64,000 bases of DNA, taken from NCBI RefSeq assembly GCF_002884445.1, contig NZ_KZ614144.1:5231212-5295211 (forward strand), written 5' to 3'. Position 1 is the stretch's first letter. Each line of letters begins with the position of its first letter. The DNA is from Paenibacillus castaneae (GTDB lineage: Bacteria; Bacillota; Bacilli; Paenibacillales; Paenibacillaceae). A model generated the notes under the pieces. That model ran no database searches. It saw nothing but the letters and a program-made list of their open reading frames with translations, and was not told where the DNA came from. This document shows, one piece after another, positions 17,108 to 25,028 of this stretch. Made by a program: the position numbers and the translations under genes.

Positions 17108-17121
17108 AAACAATTATCGAA

Positions 17122-18558
17122 TTACTCGTCGATTAGGTTCGCGCTTTTCAATTCTTTCTGCATTTTGGCGACTGCGTCTTTCGCCGCCATCTGACCTGAC
17201 ATAGCTTTGAGTGCGTAGTTTGTCACGATTTTCTCAGCATCCGGCCAAGTGGATAAGGAAAGCTCCAGTGTCGCATGTTGTTTGGACAACGCCATTGCAT
17301 CTTCAACGCCAGGCAGCGCAGGGAATGGCGATTTAACCGTCGAGTTGTACCAATAAGGAACGCCATGGTCCATGTTTGCAATTTTCCCGGTTTCTGTAAG
17401 ACTGTATGTGCCGTTTTCTAACGTATAGTCATAATCTTGGACGCCCAAGCTCCCTAACGTAATCCCTTCTTGCGTGTTCCAGAACTCAAGGAACTTCTTA
17501 GCGGCTTCTGGATGTGGTGCGTTCGCCGGAATAATCCAGAAATCCGGATCTCCGCGGCGCATAAGAATCGTGCCATCCTCAGCTTGGATGCTGAGCATTC
17601 CCTCCGCTTGGAAGGTCGTGTTTGGATCTTCTGTTTTCTTAAGATTGTTGAACATTCCTACCCATGCATCCCAATATGTGACCATACCAACGCGATCGGT
17701 CAGGAACAGATTACGCATCTTGGCTGTGTCGTTCGTAATGAAGTTAGGGTCCATAATGCCTTCCTTCACGAGCTTGGCAAACCATTCATACATCGGGATT
17801 GCAGCATCGGTAGCATAAGGAATCGTCCGCTTGCCGTCCTGCATGACGTACCTATACTTCAGACCAGCCGCGCTCATAATGCCTTGGATATCGTATAGTC
17901 CCGAAGTGCTCAAACCGTAAGTATTCGCTTTTCCATCTCCATCCGGATCGCCTTCCTTGAACGCCTTCAAGACAGTGTACAGCTCATCTAGCGTCTTTGG
18001 CTCCTGCAGATTCAGCTTTTCTAACCAGTCTTTGCGCACAATAGGCATCGTCGCCCCCTGGAACTTCGAGAAAACACCATAAATTTTTCCATCCGGTCCT
18101 TTAACTTGATCCCATTCACCAGTTGGGATGACTGCAGGGTCCGAAAGCACCTTGGAGTTTTGTACGAAATCCGACAGATCCGTCACGACGCCTTGTTTGA
18201 TGAATGCATCCAGCTTGGCCAAGTCGCTAACCTCGATCAAGTCGTACTTGGCTCCTGAGCTAAGCGCAGTTAACACCTTCTGGTCAAAGTCGCTTGCCGG
18301 CTTATCCAGCTTTACGTCCAGACCCGTTTTTTTGCTGAGCTCTTTCTCGAACTCCGCATTGCCCTCTGGTGTCTTTCCACCGACATTACCGCTCAGAATC
18401 TCGAGTTTCCCGCCATCAGCACTTGCCTCTGTTCCGGACGTAATTGCCGAAGGGGCTGGTGAGTTATTCGCAACACCACTGTTATTGGTGCCACAAGCGG
18501 ACAATAAGGTGGTTCCGGCTAAAATCATAGCTATAACTGCGTTCTTCTGCATATTCAC
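17122..18558 (-). CDS. ABC transporter sugar-binding lipoprotein
   Basis: The 478-residue protein has a lipoprotein signal ending in LLSACG (lipid-attached Cys about residue 22), a Ser/Ala/Gly linker and a family 1 extracellular solute-binding fold (GGKLEILSGNVGG, RKDWLEKLNL, PHPEAAKKFLEFW). The start is GTG at 18558, whose bases overlap the LacI stop (GTGA), with GGAGGG 8 nt upstream; ATG two codons later is an alternative. It captures the ligand outside the membrane and delivers it to the two permeases that follow. Ligand unknown; LacI control suggests a sugar or sugar derivative. Confidence 0.9.
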   Translation of the reverse strand: MNMQKNAVIAMILAGTTLLSACGTNNSGVANNSPAPSAITSGTEASADGGKLEILSGNVGGKTPEGNAEFEKELSKKTGLDVKLDKPASDFDQKVLTALSSGAKYDLIEVSDLAKLDAFIKQGVVTDLSDFVQNSKVLSDPAVIPTGEWDQVKGPDGKIYGVFSKFQGATMPIVRKDWLEKLNLQEPKTLDELYTVLKAFKEGDPDGDGKANTYGLSTSGLYDIQGIMSAAGLKYRYVMQDGKRTIPYATDAAIPMYEWFAKLVKEGIMDPNFITNDTAKMRNLFLTDRVGMVTYWDAWVGMFNNLKKTEDPNTTFQAEGMLSIQAEDGTILMRRGDPDFWIIPANAPHPEAAKKFLEFWNTQEGITLGSLGVQDYDYTLENGTYSLTETGKIANMDHGVPYWYNSTVKSPFPALPGVEDAMALSKQHATLELSLSTWPDAEKIVTNYALKAMSGQMAAKDAVAKMQKELKSANLIDE

Positions 18559-19601
18559 GAAATAATCCCTCCAAGAATAGTATTATGGTTTGCACATGAG
18601 CTGCGGATAATCATTTCGGTCGGTACGATTGTTCTTTTGATACTCTTGACGTCTTCTGTCATTTGTTCGATTAACATGGACGCAGCTTCTCTACCTAAGC
18701 GTTCAGCATAAAGGCGAACGCCAGTGAGCGGAGGTGTGAACTCCGGTGAGAATACCGAATCGTCGCTGAACGCGAAGACTGACAGTTGACTGGGAATATC
18801 AATTCCTAATGTTTCCGCTGCTTTGTATGCGCCCAGTGCCATTGTATCCGTATCTGCGATAATTGCCGTGATCTCATGATTGTCTCTAATCGCTTGAAGT
18901 GTCGTTTCATACCCGAAATCCAGCGAGGAATTGTCCATGTCTGGTTTGAATACGATAAGATGCGACGACTGAGGCAGCTCTGCTTCCTGTACAGCATTTA
19001 GAAACCCACGCGCCCGGTCAACTGCAACCGTTCTGTGCTTCGGTGCATTAAGGAACAAGAAATTCCGGTGACCTAGATCTAATAGGTACTGGGTAATCTG
19101 CTCCGTCATTCCCACGTTGTCATTATCCACGTACGAGATGCGATTCTCATATTCTGGGGATGGTCTGCCGATTAAGACAACCGGCAATCCATCAGCTAAT
19201 CGTTCTATGATTCGCTGATCATCGATCTCTGGATCTAGCAGGATTTCACCGTCGATGGGGTCAGTGACCATTTGCTCCACTTGATTAAGATAAGATTGCG
19301 ATAGAGTATTAACGAGCAGCCTATATCCATGTTCATAACAAACACTGAGAACTCCGTTTAGTAGAGATAAATGGAACTGGCTGAACTTGAATTTTTCCCC
19401 CTGAATATTGAGCCCGATAATGCGAGTCGACTTGTTTGCCAAGCTTCGAGCCCAATAATTAGGCTTGTAATTGAGCGCTTTGGCCACCTCTAATACCCGC
19501 TCGGTAACTTCTTTGCTAATCGGTCTTTTTTTGCTGAATACGTTGGAGACGGTGCCTTTTGAAACGCCCGCCTCTCTCGCGACATCATCGATAGTAGCCA
19601 T
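18555..19601 (-). CDS. LacI-family transcriptional regulator
   Basis: The 348-residue protein begins with the LacI helix-turn-helix (MATIDDVAREAGVSKGTVSN) followed by hinge helix residues (NYWARSLANKSTRIIGL) and a periplasmic-binding-protein-like effector domain. The ATG at 19601 is chosen because the homology starts exactly there and AGAGAGG precedes it; an ATG at 19670 in the same frame lies within the operator. It heads the operon and overlaps the next gene (GTGA). Two AAACCGGTTT operators upstream indicate autoregulation together with the transporter. Confidence 0.92.
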   Translation of the reverse strand: MATIDDVAREAGVSKGTVSNVFSKKRPISKEVTERVLEVAKALNYKPNYWARSLANKSTRIIGLNIQGEKFKFSQFHLSLLNGVLSVCYEHGYRLLVNTLSQSYLNQVEQMVTDPIDGEILLDPEIDDQRIIERLADGLPVVLIGRPSPEYENRISYVDNDNVGMTEQITQYLLDLGHRNFLFLNAPKHRTVAVDRARGFLNAVQEAELPQSSHLIVFKPDMDNSSLDFGYETTLQAIRDNHEITAIIADTDTMALGAYKAAETLGIDIPSQLSVFAFSDDSVFSPEFTPPLTGVRLYAERLGREAASMLIEQMTEDVKSIKRTIVPTEMIIRSSCANHNTILGGIIS

Positions 19602-19669
19602 AGGAATAGAGCCTCTCTTATCTCCTGCATCTGCAGAAATATATTCATACCCTAATCTCTCATATTTCA

Positions 19670-19683
19670 TTAAACCGGTTTAA
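19670..19683. promoter_or_regulatory. LacI-type operator, proximal
   Basis: TTAAACCGGTTTAA is a perfect 14-bp palindrome with the central CG of LacI-family sites. It lies 69 nt before the regulator start and shares its core with the second site near 19775. Confidence 0.75.
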
Positions 19684-19768
19684 CTAATTATCTTGTTTTC
19701 CCCTTATTTTTCTTCTCCTTATCACTCTCCATCTCTTTATGTAAAGGAATATTCCAATTGATTTCATA

Positions 19769-19782
19769 TTAAACCGGTTTTG
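19769..19782. promoter_or_regulatory. LacI-type operator, distal
   Basis: The palindromic core AAACCGGTTT (19771-19780) repeats the proximal operator with centres 99 bp apart. The paired layout would let a tetramer or two dimers loop the intervening DNA, which must contain the operon promoter. Confidence 0.7.
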
Positions 19783-19928
19783 TAAGATGGATATTATCGA
19801 ATTGTAGTATTTCTGTAAATCTGCGTTTTTCAATTGTATTTTTTGTAGGGAATAGGAGTTCACCGTGAAGAGGACTATCAAGGCAGTATTAATTGGAGGT
19901 GATAATAGACGGGTTTAGCAAATATACG

Positions 19929-19967
19929 CAAACAAACCCAATGCCTGCACGGCATAGGGTTTGTTTG
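19929..19967. terminator. Large hairpin, probable terminator of the 515-residue gene region
   Basis: CAAACAAACCC then ATGCC (19929-19945) pairs with GGCAT then GGGTTTGTTTG (19951-19967), with one A-A mismatch and a 5-nt loop. It lies downstream of the minus-strand genes that end at about 20009-20192. Nothing else recognisable is seen in 19785-20008. Confidence 0.5.
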
Positions 19968-20008
19968 TTACAGAATTTTGAGCAAGCGAAGCTTTATATT
20001 ATATAAAT

Positions 20009-20199
20009 CTATATATCTATTTCACCGTTTTTTCGCAGCTTTTCAAACTTATCCATACCTTTCGGCGTATTAACCAGTTACCTCTTTCAGGAGTATCTAC
20101 TAATTGATAATTGAAAAATTGTCGTTTTGCCTGCTGCACTCTGTTTTCCCACTGGTTTCTACCATCACTTTCCATCAGCATGTTTCTCTGTTCATCCGA
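20009..20199 (-). pseudogene. Remnant of an Mrr-N-type winged-helix domain, frameshifted
   Basis: Read on the minus strand, the segment SDEQRNMLMESDG, then NQWENRVQQAKRQFF and VDTPERGNW resembles the winged-helix domain at the N-terminus of Mrr restriction endonucleases. The open frame ends at 20017, but after GNW the sensible continuation (VNTPKGMDKFEKLRKNGEI) lies in another frame. It is restored if one G is added at the GG of 20074-20075. The left end of the match overlaps the stop of the 515-residue gene (20192), so the fragment may once have been the C-terminal part of that protein. A small 54-codon frame (20017-20181) could still be translated, but lacks a good binding site. Confidence 0.55.
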
Positions 20200-21739
20200 A
20201 TGTAGCAGTCATTATTTCTCTAGCTAAGTTCATAGCGCTTCGCAATTCCGCAGCGCTAATGTTCAGCAGCTCTTCATCTTGTTTTCTCTGCAAAACCTTG
20301 TGAAACTCAATATACAATTTCGCAGATGTGTTTCTCTTGAAGCCCAACTTTGAAAGCTCGTTACCGATGCTTTCCGCAGCATGGATTAGATTCGCTCTTA
20401 AAGGCTGCTCATATTGATCCGGTCGTATTCTCCAACTCAATTCTACTTCCACTTCCGGTTTGAAATTAACATGAATCTCCGCTTTGCACTTCGGATTACC
20501 CCATTGCTTATCACCAAACCACATAAACATATAATTGTAATCCGCTCTATTGTCACGGTATGCAGATGTATGCTGAATATCAGGTTCCAAAACTTTCATT
20601 TGTTTAGCCAGCTCCACTAGAAATCGACGTTCCTCAAGTCCGTCAGTCTGCTCACTGTTGGTTTGTTTTCGTGAGCTCAGCTTTTTTTTGATCTTTTGGG
20701 GACTAGGAGAAAGAACAGTCGAACATATGGATTGAGTCTCCATAGTCGGACGTTCACGATCAAAAAAATCAGGAACGAGATGCTGTTTGGCCACGTACAG
20801 TAGATCTTCAATGGGGAAAAACTTAAAAAAAGAAAGAATATATATATGTAATGTTCGATTCGGCAGAAGAACTTTGGTCGTATATGATCTTTTGCTAATT
20901 GGAATTCGCTCGATCACCAATTCTTGCTCCGGAAACATACGCCTCAGCATATTGATCTTGTTATCTACTTGCCCTATCGTAATTAATGTATTCGCCCGAC
21001 TATGAACAATAACTGATTTTAAATAATCCAGCCTTTTATTCACATATTCCCTCGCTTTATCGGTCGCTGATTTATTAAAACGATAGGCGCGAAGATATTC
21101 ACTCTCGCTTTCGAATAATGAATGATATTCTGGCGGCCAAACTCCCTCATTAGGACGAGGCAATGGTCTCCAATCCATTAAGGCTGTCGATAAGCTCCCT
21201 CCTGGTCTAGAAGTATATAGCTGGTTGTCCGCATATTCATTAATCTCATTCGTTTTGGTTTCATCAGATCTTAGAAAAGTTTCGATTGGAAAATGGGGAT
21301 CATTCTTAATGCCTTCTAAAGTTAAGCATAAACGGGCTGTATACGTGTTAAACAAGGAAGGCTTCTCTTTGGACTTCTCTGGATCGTACCCGAAATAATT
21401 CTTCATGTATCGCTTAATTTTCTCGCCGCCGCTTCTCGCGCTCTTCTCCCAAAAGCCTTCTTTCCAATTACCGTTCACGCTGCACTCATATTGTTCATTG
21501 GGATAAAGATCGTCCTGACAAAGAATTTCTTTATCTTGAGCCATGCTATCAAGTAAAGCAGATACGGTAGTTTCCTCTTTCCCATACAACCGAAATCTAG
21601 CAACAGCATTGGTTTCAATATGAGTCGGATAACCGCCCGTTCCTTCTTCATTTCCCATAATCAATATATCAGCATCCAAGTGCGGTCCGCATCCCACATA
21701 AGCATTCATTTTTTCTAATTGGTTAGGACTAAGTCTCAT
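20192..21739 (-). CDS. Protein with possible uracil-DNA-glycosylase-like N-terminal domain, function unknown
   Basis: This 515-residue protein has a clear start (CAGGAGGATGTTAC before the ATG). The first 320 residues contain DILIMGNEEGTGG (about 24-36), ALMDWRPLPRP (about 187) and VIVHSRANTLITIGQVDN (about 240-257), which by order and spacing recall the glycosylase fold (phosphate/nucleotide loop, middle loop, second strand-turn). The catalytic residues of known families are not obvious. A low-complexity linker (about 355-372) leads to a C-terminal helical/beta domain. The C-terminal end may be frameshifted, because an Mrr-N-like fragment continues in another frame. It is divergent from a WYL regulator. 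Could be a nucleic-acid-directed defence factor; this is inference. Confidence 0.5.
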   Translation of the reverse strand: MRLSPNQLEKMNAYVGCGPHLDADILIMGNEEGTGGYPTHIETNAVARFRLYGKEETTVSALLDSMAQDKEILCQDDLYPNEQYECSVNGNWKEGFWEKSARSGGEKIKRYMKNYFGYDPEKSKEKPSLFNTYTARLCLTLEGIKNDPHFPIETFLRSDETKTNEINEYADNQLYTSRPGGSLSTALMDWRPLPRPNEGVWPPEYHSLFESESEYLRAYRFNKSATDKAREYVNKRLDYLKSVIVHSRANTLITIGQVDNKINMLRRMFPEQELVIERIPISKRSYTTKVLLPNRTLHIYILSFFKFFPIEDLLYVAKQHLVPDFFDRERPTMETQSICSTVLSPSPQKIKKKLSSRKQTNSEQTDGLEERRFLVELAKQMKVLEPDIQHTSAYRDNRADYNYMFMWFGDKQWGNPKCKAEIHVNFKPEVEVELSWRIRPDQYEQPLRANLIHAAESIGNELSKLGFKRNTSAKLYIEFHKVLQRKQDEELLNISAAELRSAMNLAREIMTATFG

Positions 21740-21822
21740 GTAACATCCTCCTGAAATTGAAAAGATTAGATTAAAATAAATTCATTTCCTAGGCCATACG
21801 CCGCCCATCTCTAGTTATCCAT

Positions 21823-21855
21823 TTGTGATAGTATAAAACTAGTATAGCCTATAAT
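21823..21855 (+). promoter_or_regulatory. Promoter/operator region of the WYL regulator gene
   Basis: TAGTATA occurs at 21829-21835 and 21840-21846 (11-bp period, one helical turn), next to TATAAT at 21850-21855 just before the start at 21876. The direct repeat is a candidate autoregulatory site. The -35 element is weak. Confidence 0.35.
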
Positions 21856-21875
21856 TTTACATGAGGATGAATATT

Positions 21876-22857
21876 ATGGATAAACAAGAAGTGAACTCCC
21901 TAACTCGAATTATTGAGATTTATGAACTGCTCCGTAAAGATGGTGAAATTAGTTCCGTAGAATTAGCTCATAAATACGGGAAACATATTGAAACATATTG
22001 AAACGATTAAAAAGGATATTCGTTTTATTATTCAGGCTATTGGACCAAATGGACCTCTTATTGAATATGACAAACCATCCAAGTTGTACAAAATGGTACA
22101 AGACAACGACCAAGTATTTTACTGTTTTACTCTTCTAACTATGCTGTACGGATCACGAAGCTTGCCCAAGCAAGACTTGGATCATCTGACACAATATATT
22201 TTTAATAGATTACACGTGGCCGAGAGAATGCAAGTCAAGAAAATAACTAGTTCCTACGAGTTAAATTATCGCCCTATGATTGAGAAATCTGTATTAAAAT
22301 GCATTCGGGATTTGTATAGCTGCATCTTAAACCATACTATTATTGAGATCACCTATACCAGATCTTCACTGGAGACAAAATCGTTTCCCATCGCGCCTCT
22401 GTCTATCACGTATGACGAGGGTTTCTTTTATTGTGTTGCCTATAAGGATATAGATGCTGAACAACGCCCAATACGGAATTACAGAATAGATCGTATTAAT
22501 AAATACAAAATTAAAAAGTCTAAGTTCACGAAACCGCTTGATGGCATTCATTTTTTTGAAGCAGGAAAGCATTCGAATTATTCTTTTATGATGCATACAG
22601 GAGATTCCATCATAACTGCGACTATTAAAGTAAAACCTTTCCTATCTAACTATTTGAAATCTAAATTTCCCGTTCATGAATTTATACGAAAAGACGGAGA
22701 GCAGGAAATTTACAAAGTAACGGTCTCTAATGAAGAAAGTTTATTATTCTGGTTATTTCAGCAGCGAACATGGGCCGAGGTACTATCTCCTCAAAGCTTA
22801 CGGGATAAGATGAAAGCAGAAATCGCAAGCTTGGCCCAAATGTATGTCGGTGATTAA
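21876..22857 (+). pseudogene. WYL-domain transcriptional regulator broken by a 10-bp tandem duplication
   Basis: Translation from ATG 21876 (GAGGA 8 nt upstream) gives a winged-helix start (LTRIIEIYELLRKDGEISS, then VELAHKYG) but stops at TGA within codon 42. The rest, from about 21988, encodes the remainder of the DNA-binding domain and a WYL ligand domain (FYCVAYKDID, IRNYRIDRI) of 289 residues. AAACATATTG is present twice in exact tandem (21981-21990, 21991-22000); removing one copy joins the two parts as YGKHIETIKKDIRF in one frame. WYL regulators repress many phage-defence operons and sense nucleic acid or nucleotides. The second part may still be made from an internal start, without the N-terminal half of the HTH. 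Confidence 0.85.
21981..22000 (+). repeat. Exact 10-bp tandem duplication causing a frameshift
   Basis: AAACATATTG at 21981-21990 is repeated immediately at 21991-22000. Ten is not a multiple of three, so one copy keeps and two copies break the WYL reading frame. Confidence 0.95.
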
Positions 22858-22867
22858 CCCATATGTC

Positions 22868-23032
22868 TCACTGCTCATTCCGCCTCTTCCTACTCATTTC
22901 TACAACTAACTGGTCGATTTGAATACACAATTCAAGTACTTCATTATCATTAATAAGGTTCGGATTACGGGATAGGTTCATTAATTTCCATCTCAGCTCA
23001 ACAATTCGCTGTTCATCGGATAACGGCTCCAT
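22868..23032 (-). CDS. Spo0E-family aspartyl-phosphate phosphatase
   Basis: This 54-residue all-helical protein (VELRWKLMNLSRNPNL, then EVLELCIQIDQLVVEMSR) matches the Spo0E family helix-hairpin. The signature normally reads SQELD; here it is CIQID with the key Asp kept. Such proteins dephosphorylate Spo0A-P and delay sporulation. AGGGAGG lies 6 nt before the ATG at 23032. It is single, convergent with the WYL remnant. Confidence 0.75.
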   Translation of the reverse strand: MEPLSDEQRIVELRWKLMNLSRNPNLINDNEVLELCIQIDQLVVEMSRKRRNEQ

Positions 23033-23304
23033 ACATTGCCTCCCTATTGGTTAAATATACATAAAGAATAACAAAGCATCGAAACGTAATACGTTGCGAT
23101 TCAGCAATAATTGAAATGAAAATAAATTTTTTAGGAGGTTTGGATTGAGGTAGATTGAGGTAACTAGGGAAGTGAATTGTGGGCTTGTACGCCCAAAATG
23201 GAGAAGGAGGGGGTAACCAACCCCCTGCCTCTTAAACCAACGAAAGTACCGTCTATAAATCGGAGCATACGACATTATCGTACAGGCAGGCATGCATACT
23301 CCGC

Positions 23305-23595
23305 CTATTTCCAACTCCTCTTATCATTAATCTCCATCTTTTGCTTAAATGCCTGATCAAGATCAATGCCCAACTTATTGGCTAGATCAAAAATATTCCA
23401 GACAACATCATACATCTCGTGCCCCAAATTTTCTTTCTTCTCTGCATCAGGATGGAAGGATACAGATAATACTTCCTTCGCCAACTCTCCAACTTCCGTC
23501 ATCAAATATAGCGTTCTTTGTTCAATCGTACTCGTATCGAACCCTTTGGTTTTACTGTATTCGCTCACATATTGTTGAAATTCTGATGTATTCAA
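23305..23595 (-). CDS. MazG-like nucleotide pyrophosphohydrolase
   Basis: The 96-residue protein carries EVGELAKEVL and ENLGHEMYDVVWNIFDLANKLGIDL, matching the E-x-x-E and E-x-x-D metal-binding helices of the MazG/dUTPase-like all-alpha NTP pyrophosphatases, which hydrolyse (d)NTPs to monophosphates (nucleotide pool cleansing). The start is the TTG at 23595, since AAGGAG sits 8 nt upstream; an in-frame TTG at 23631 has no binding site. The 272-nt gap before the Spo0E-like gene holds small GC-rich inverted repeats (GGGGG/CCCCC around 23207-23225) but no gene I can support. Confidence 0.82.
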   Translation of the reverse strand: MNTSEFQQYVSEYSKTKGFDTSTIEQRTLYLMTEVGELAKEVLSVSFHPDAEKKENLGHEMYDVVWNIFDLANKLGIDLDQAFKQKMEINDKRSWK

Positions 23596-23752
23596 TTTCC
23601 CCGCTCCTTGCGTTTGTTTGTAGGGCGTCAATCCCTTGTATTGCTAAGAAATTTTGTCAAACATTTTTGCCAAACTACCAATTTCATTTATATACTGAAT
23701 TACGTTTAGTTTATCTTTTACAGAATTAGATGTATAGTGTCATCATAATGCT

Positions 23753-23875
23753 TTGTAAAGGTCCTTAAATATGGGTATAACCCCAAGTGAGTATAGACAT
23801 ATAAAATGAATGTTTGAGAATACATATAACTAAATCGAGTAGGCCCATGCGCAATTGCATGGGCCTCTCTTTCTT
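23753..23875 (+). ncRNA. Candidate small RNA (promoter plus terminator without a coding frame)
   Basis: In the 540-nt gap between the MazG and PhyH genes, TTGTAA (23753-23758) and TATAAC (23776-23781) are 17 nt apart on the plus strand. A strong terminator, AGGCCCATGC (23841-23850) pairing with GCATGGGCCT (23857-23866) and followed by CTCTTTCTT, lies about 60 nt past the predicted start. No gene ends there on the plus strand, and the T-rich side faces rightward, so the hairpin does not fit the minus-strand neighbours. The predicted transcript is about 85-90 nt. The rest of the gap shows nothing recognisable. Confidence 0.4.
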
Positions 23876-24135
23876 GAATTCTACTTGAGCACTATTAAGC
23901 TATGAGTCAAACCATATTCATTCTTCAGCATCATAGCTTCTATTGCCAAGATTGTATTTTGTTTTGTACTTCATCCACTATGCCTAATGGAGAAAAATAG
24001 TATTATGCTCTCCATCATTGCTAAAGACTGCTGTTGTATAGCTAGCAGACGTATACGGATACACGGCATGGAAGCTTCTTTAATAATCGACCTAATCAGC
24101 CATAAGCACACATACGCAGGCTATTTGTTTCAAGA

Positions 24136-24879
24136 TTAATACAACCAAAACTTCTGACGGAGGTCCTCGCGGTGGAGTACGTTGGAATCTTCGCGAATGT
24201 AATGGCAAACGTATGAGCGTCGCCAACGGTCAACACTCCGGTTCTTAGTAGATGAGTGGATCAGTAGTTCACTGAATAACAGAATGTCCCCCTTCTCCAT
24301 TGGAACTGGAATTTGTCTTGAAGTATCGACACCTTCCGTCTCTTCAGTGTGTGACTCATGCTCCTCTAGATTCTTAACAGCACCATGTGGTAATAGTCCC
24401 AATTTATGCGTACCAGGCATTACCCATAGGCAGCCATTCTCGACATCAATCACTTCTTCCATAGCTGTCCAAGCAGCAATCATGGTCATTGGATCATTTT
24501 TTATATAGTAGTAATCCTGATGGGCTGCTTGTCCTGGAGAGCCTGGTTCCTTATAGAAGTACATGCTTTGTACGCATACCGCTTCCTTACCCATCAATTG
24601 AGCAAGCGCTCCTCGAACAATTGCATTCTTCATCAACTGCCTAGAAAAGCTATCATGCTTGTGGGGATTGAATAGTCTAACGGAATATCTTTTATTAATG
24701 TCGCAAGACGCCCACTCTGGCATTGGATCTTGATTTCGGATATCATAGATGTGTCCATTAAAGGCATCAATAAGGTCTTCGGTCATCCCCTTCTTGAATA
24801 GGATATATCCTTGTTCTCTGAAGAATTCAATCTGTGACTCCGTTAAAGGTGTGAGTGGCTTCGTATAAATTCCATTCAT
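24136..24879 (-). CDS. Phytanoyl-CoA dioxygenase (PhyH) family protein
   Basis: The 247-residue protein has the double-stranded beta-helix of Fe(II)/2-oxoglutarate oxygenases: AHQDYYY supplies His120 and Asp122, LLIHSSTKNRS the distal His208, and the nearby WRRS an Arg that would bind 2-oxoglutarate. GCLWVMPGTHKLGLLPHG is typical of the PhyH branch. It hydroxylates a small substrate not identifiable from sequence. AAAGGAGAATGCATA precedes the ATG. It is divergent from an AraC regulator that probably controls it. Confidence 0.88.
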   Translation of the reverse strand: MNGIYTKPLTPLTESQIEFFREQGYILFKKGMTEDLIDAFNGHIYDIRNQDPMPEWASCDINKRYSVRLFNPHKHDSFSRQLMKNAIVRGALAQLMGKEAVCVQSMYFYKEPGSPGQAAHQDYYYIKNDPMTMIAAWTAMEEVIDVENGCLWVMPGTHKLGLLPHGAVKNLEEHESHTEETEGVDTSRQIPVPMEKGDILLFSELLIHSSTKNRSVDRWRRSYVCHYIREDSNVLHREDLRQKFWLY

Positions 24880-25028
24880 TATGCATTCTCCTTTGGCGAT
24901 AACAATTTATTCTCTATTAAAAGAATACTTCGATGGCGATGACTTGACAATGTCTGTAACTTTCATTATTGTATCTACAATTGATATTATGTAAATTATC
25001 TTATACGATGCCGACTGGAGAACTGCTC

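Noticed and set aside
19684..19881. A 65-codon minus-strand open frame upstream of the LacI gene
   Set aside because: It covers the operator region, is very basic with no family features and lacks a binding site.
23181..23225. GC inverted repeats (GGGC/GCCC and GGGGG/CCCCC) as a riboswitch or RNA gene
   Set aside because: The stems are short and lack a conserved core, terminator or promoter.
23051..23314. An 87-codon minus-strand open frame between the Spo0E-like and MazG-like genes
   Set aside because: It overlaps the MazG gene end, has irregular composition, no binding site at its start and no recognisable fold.
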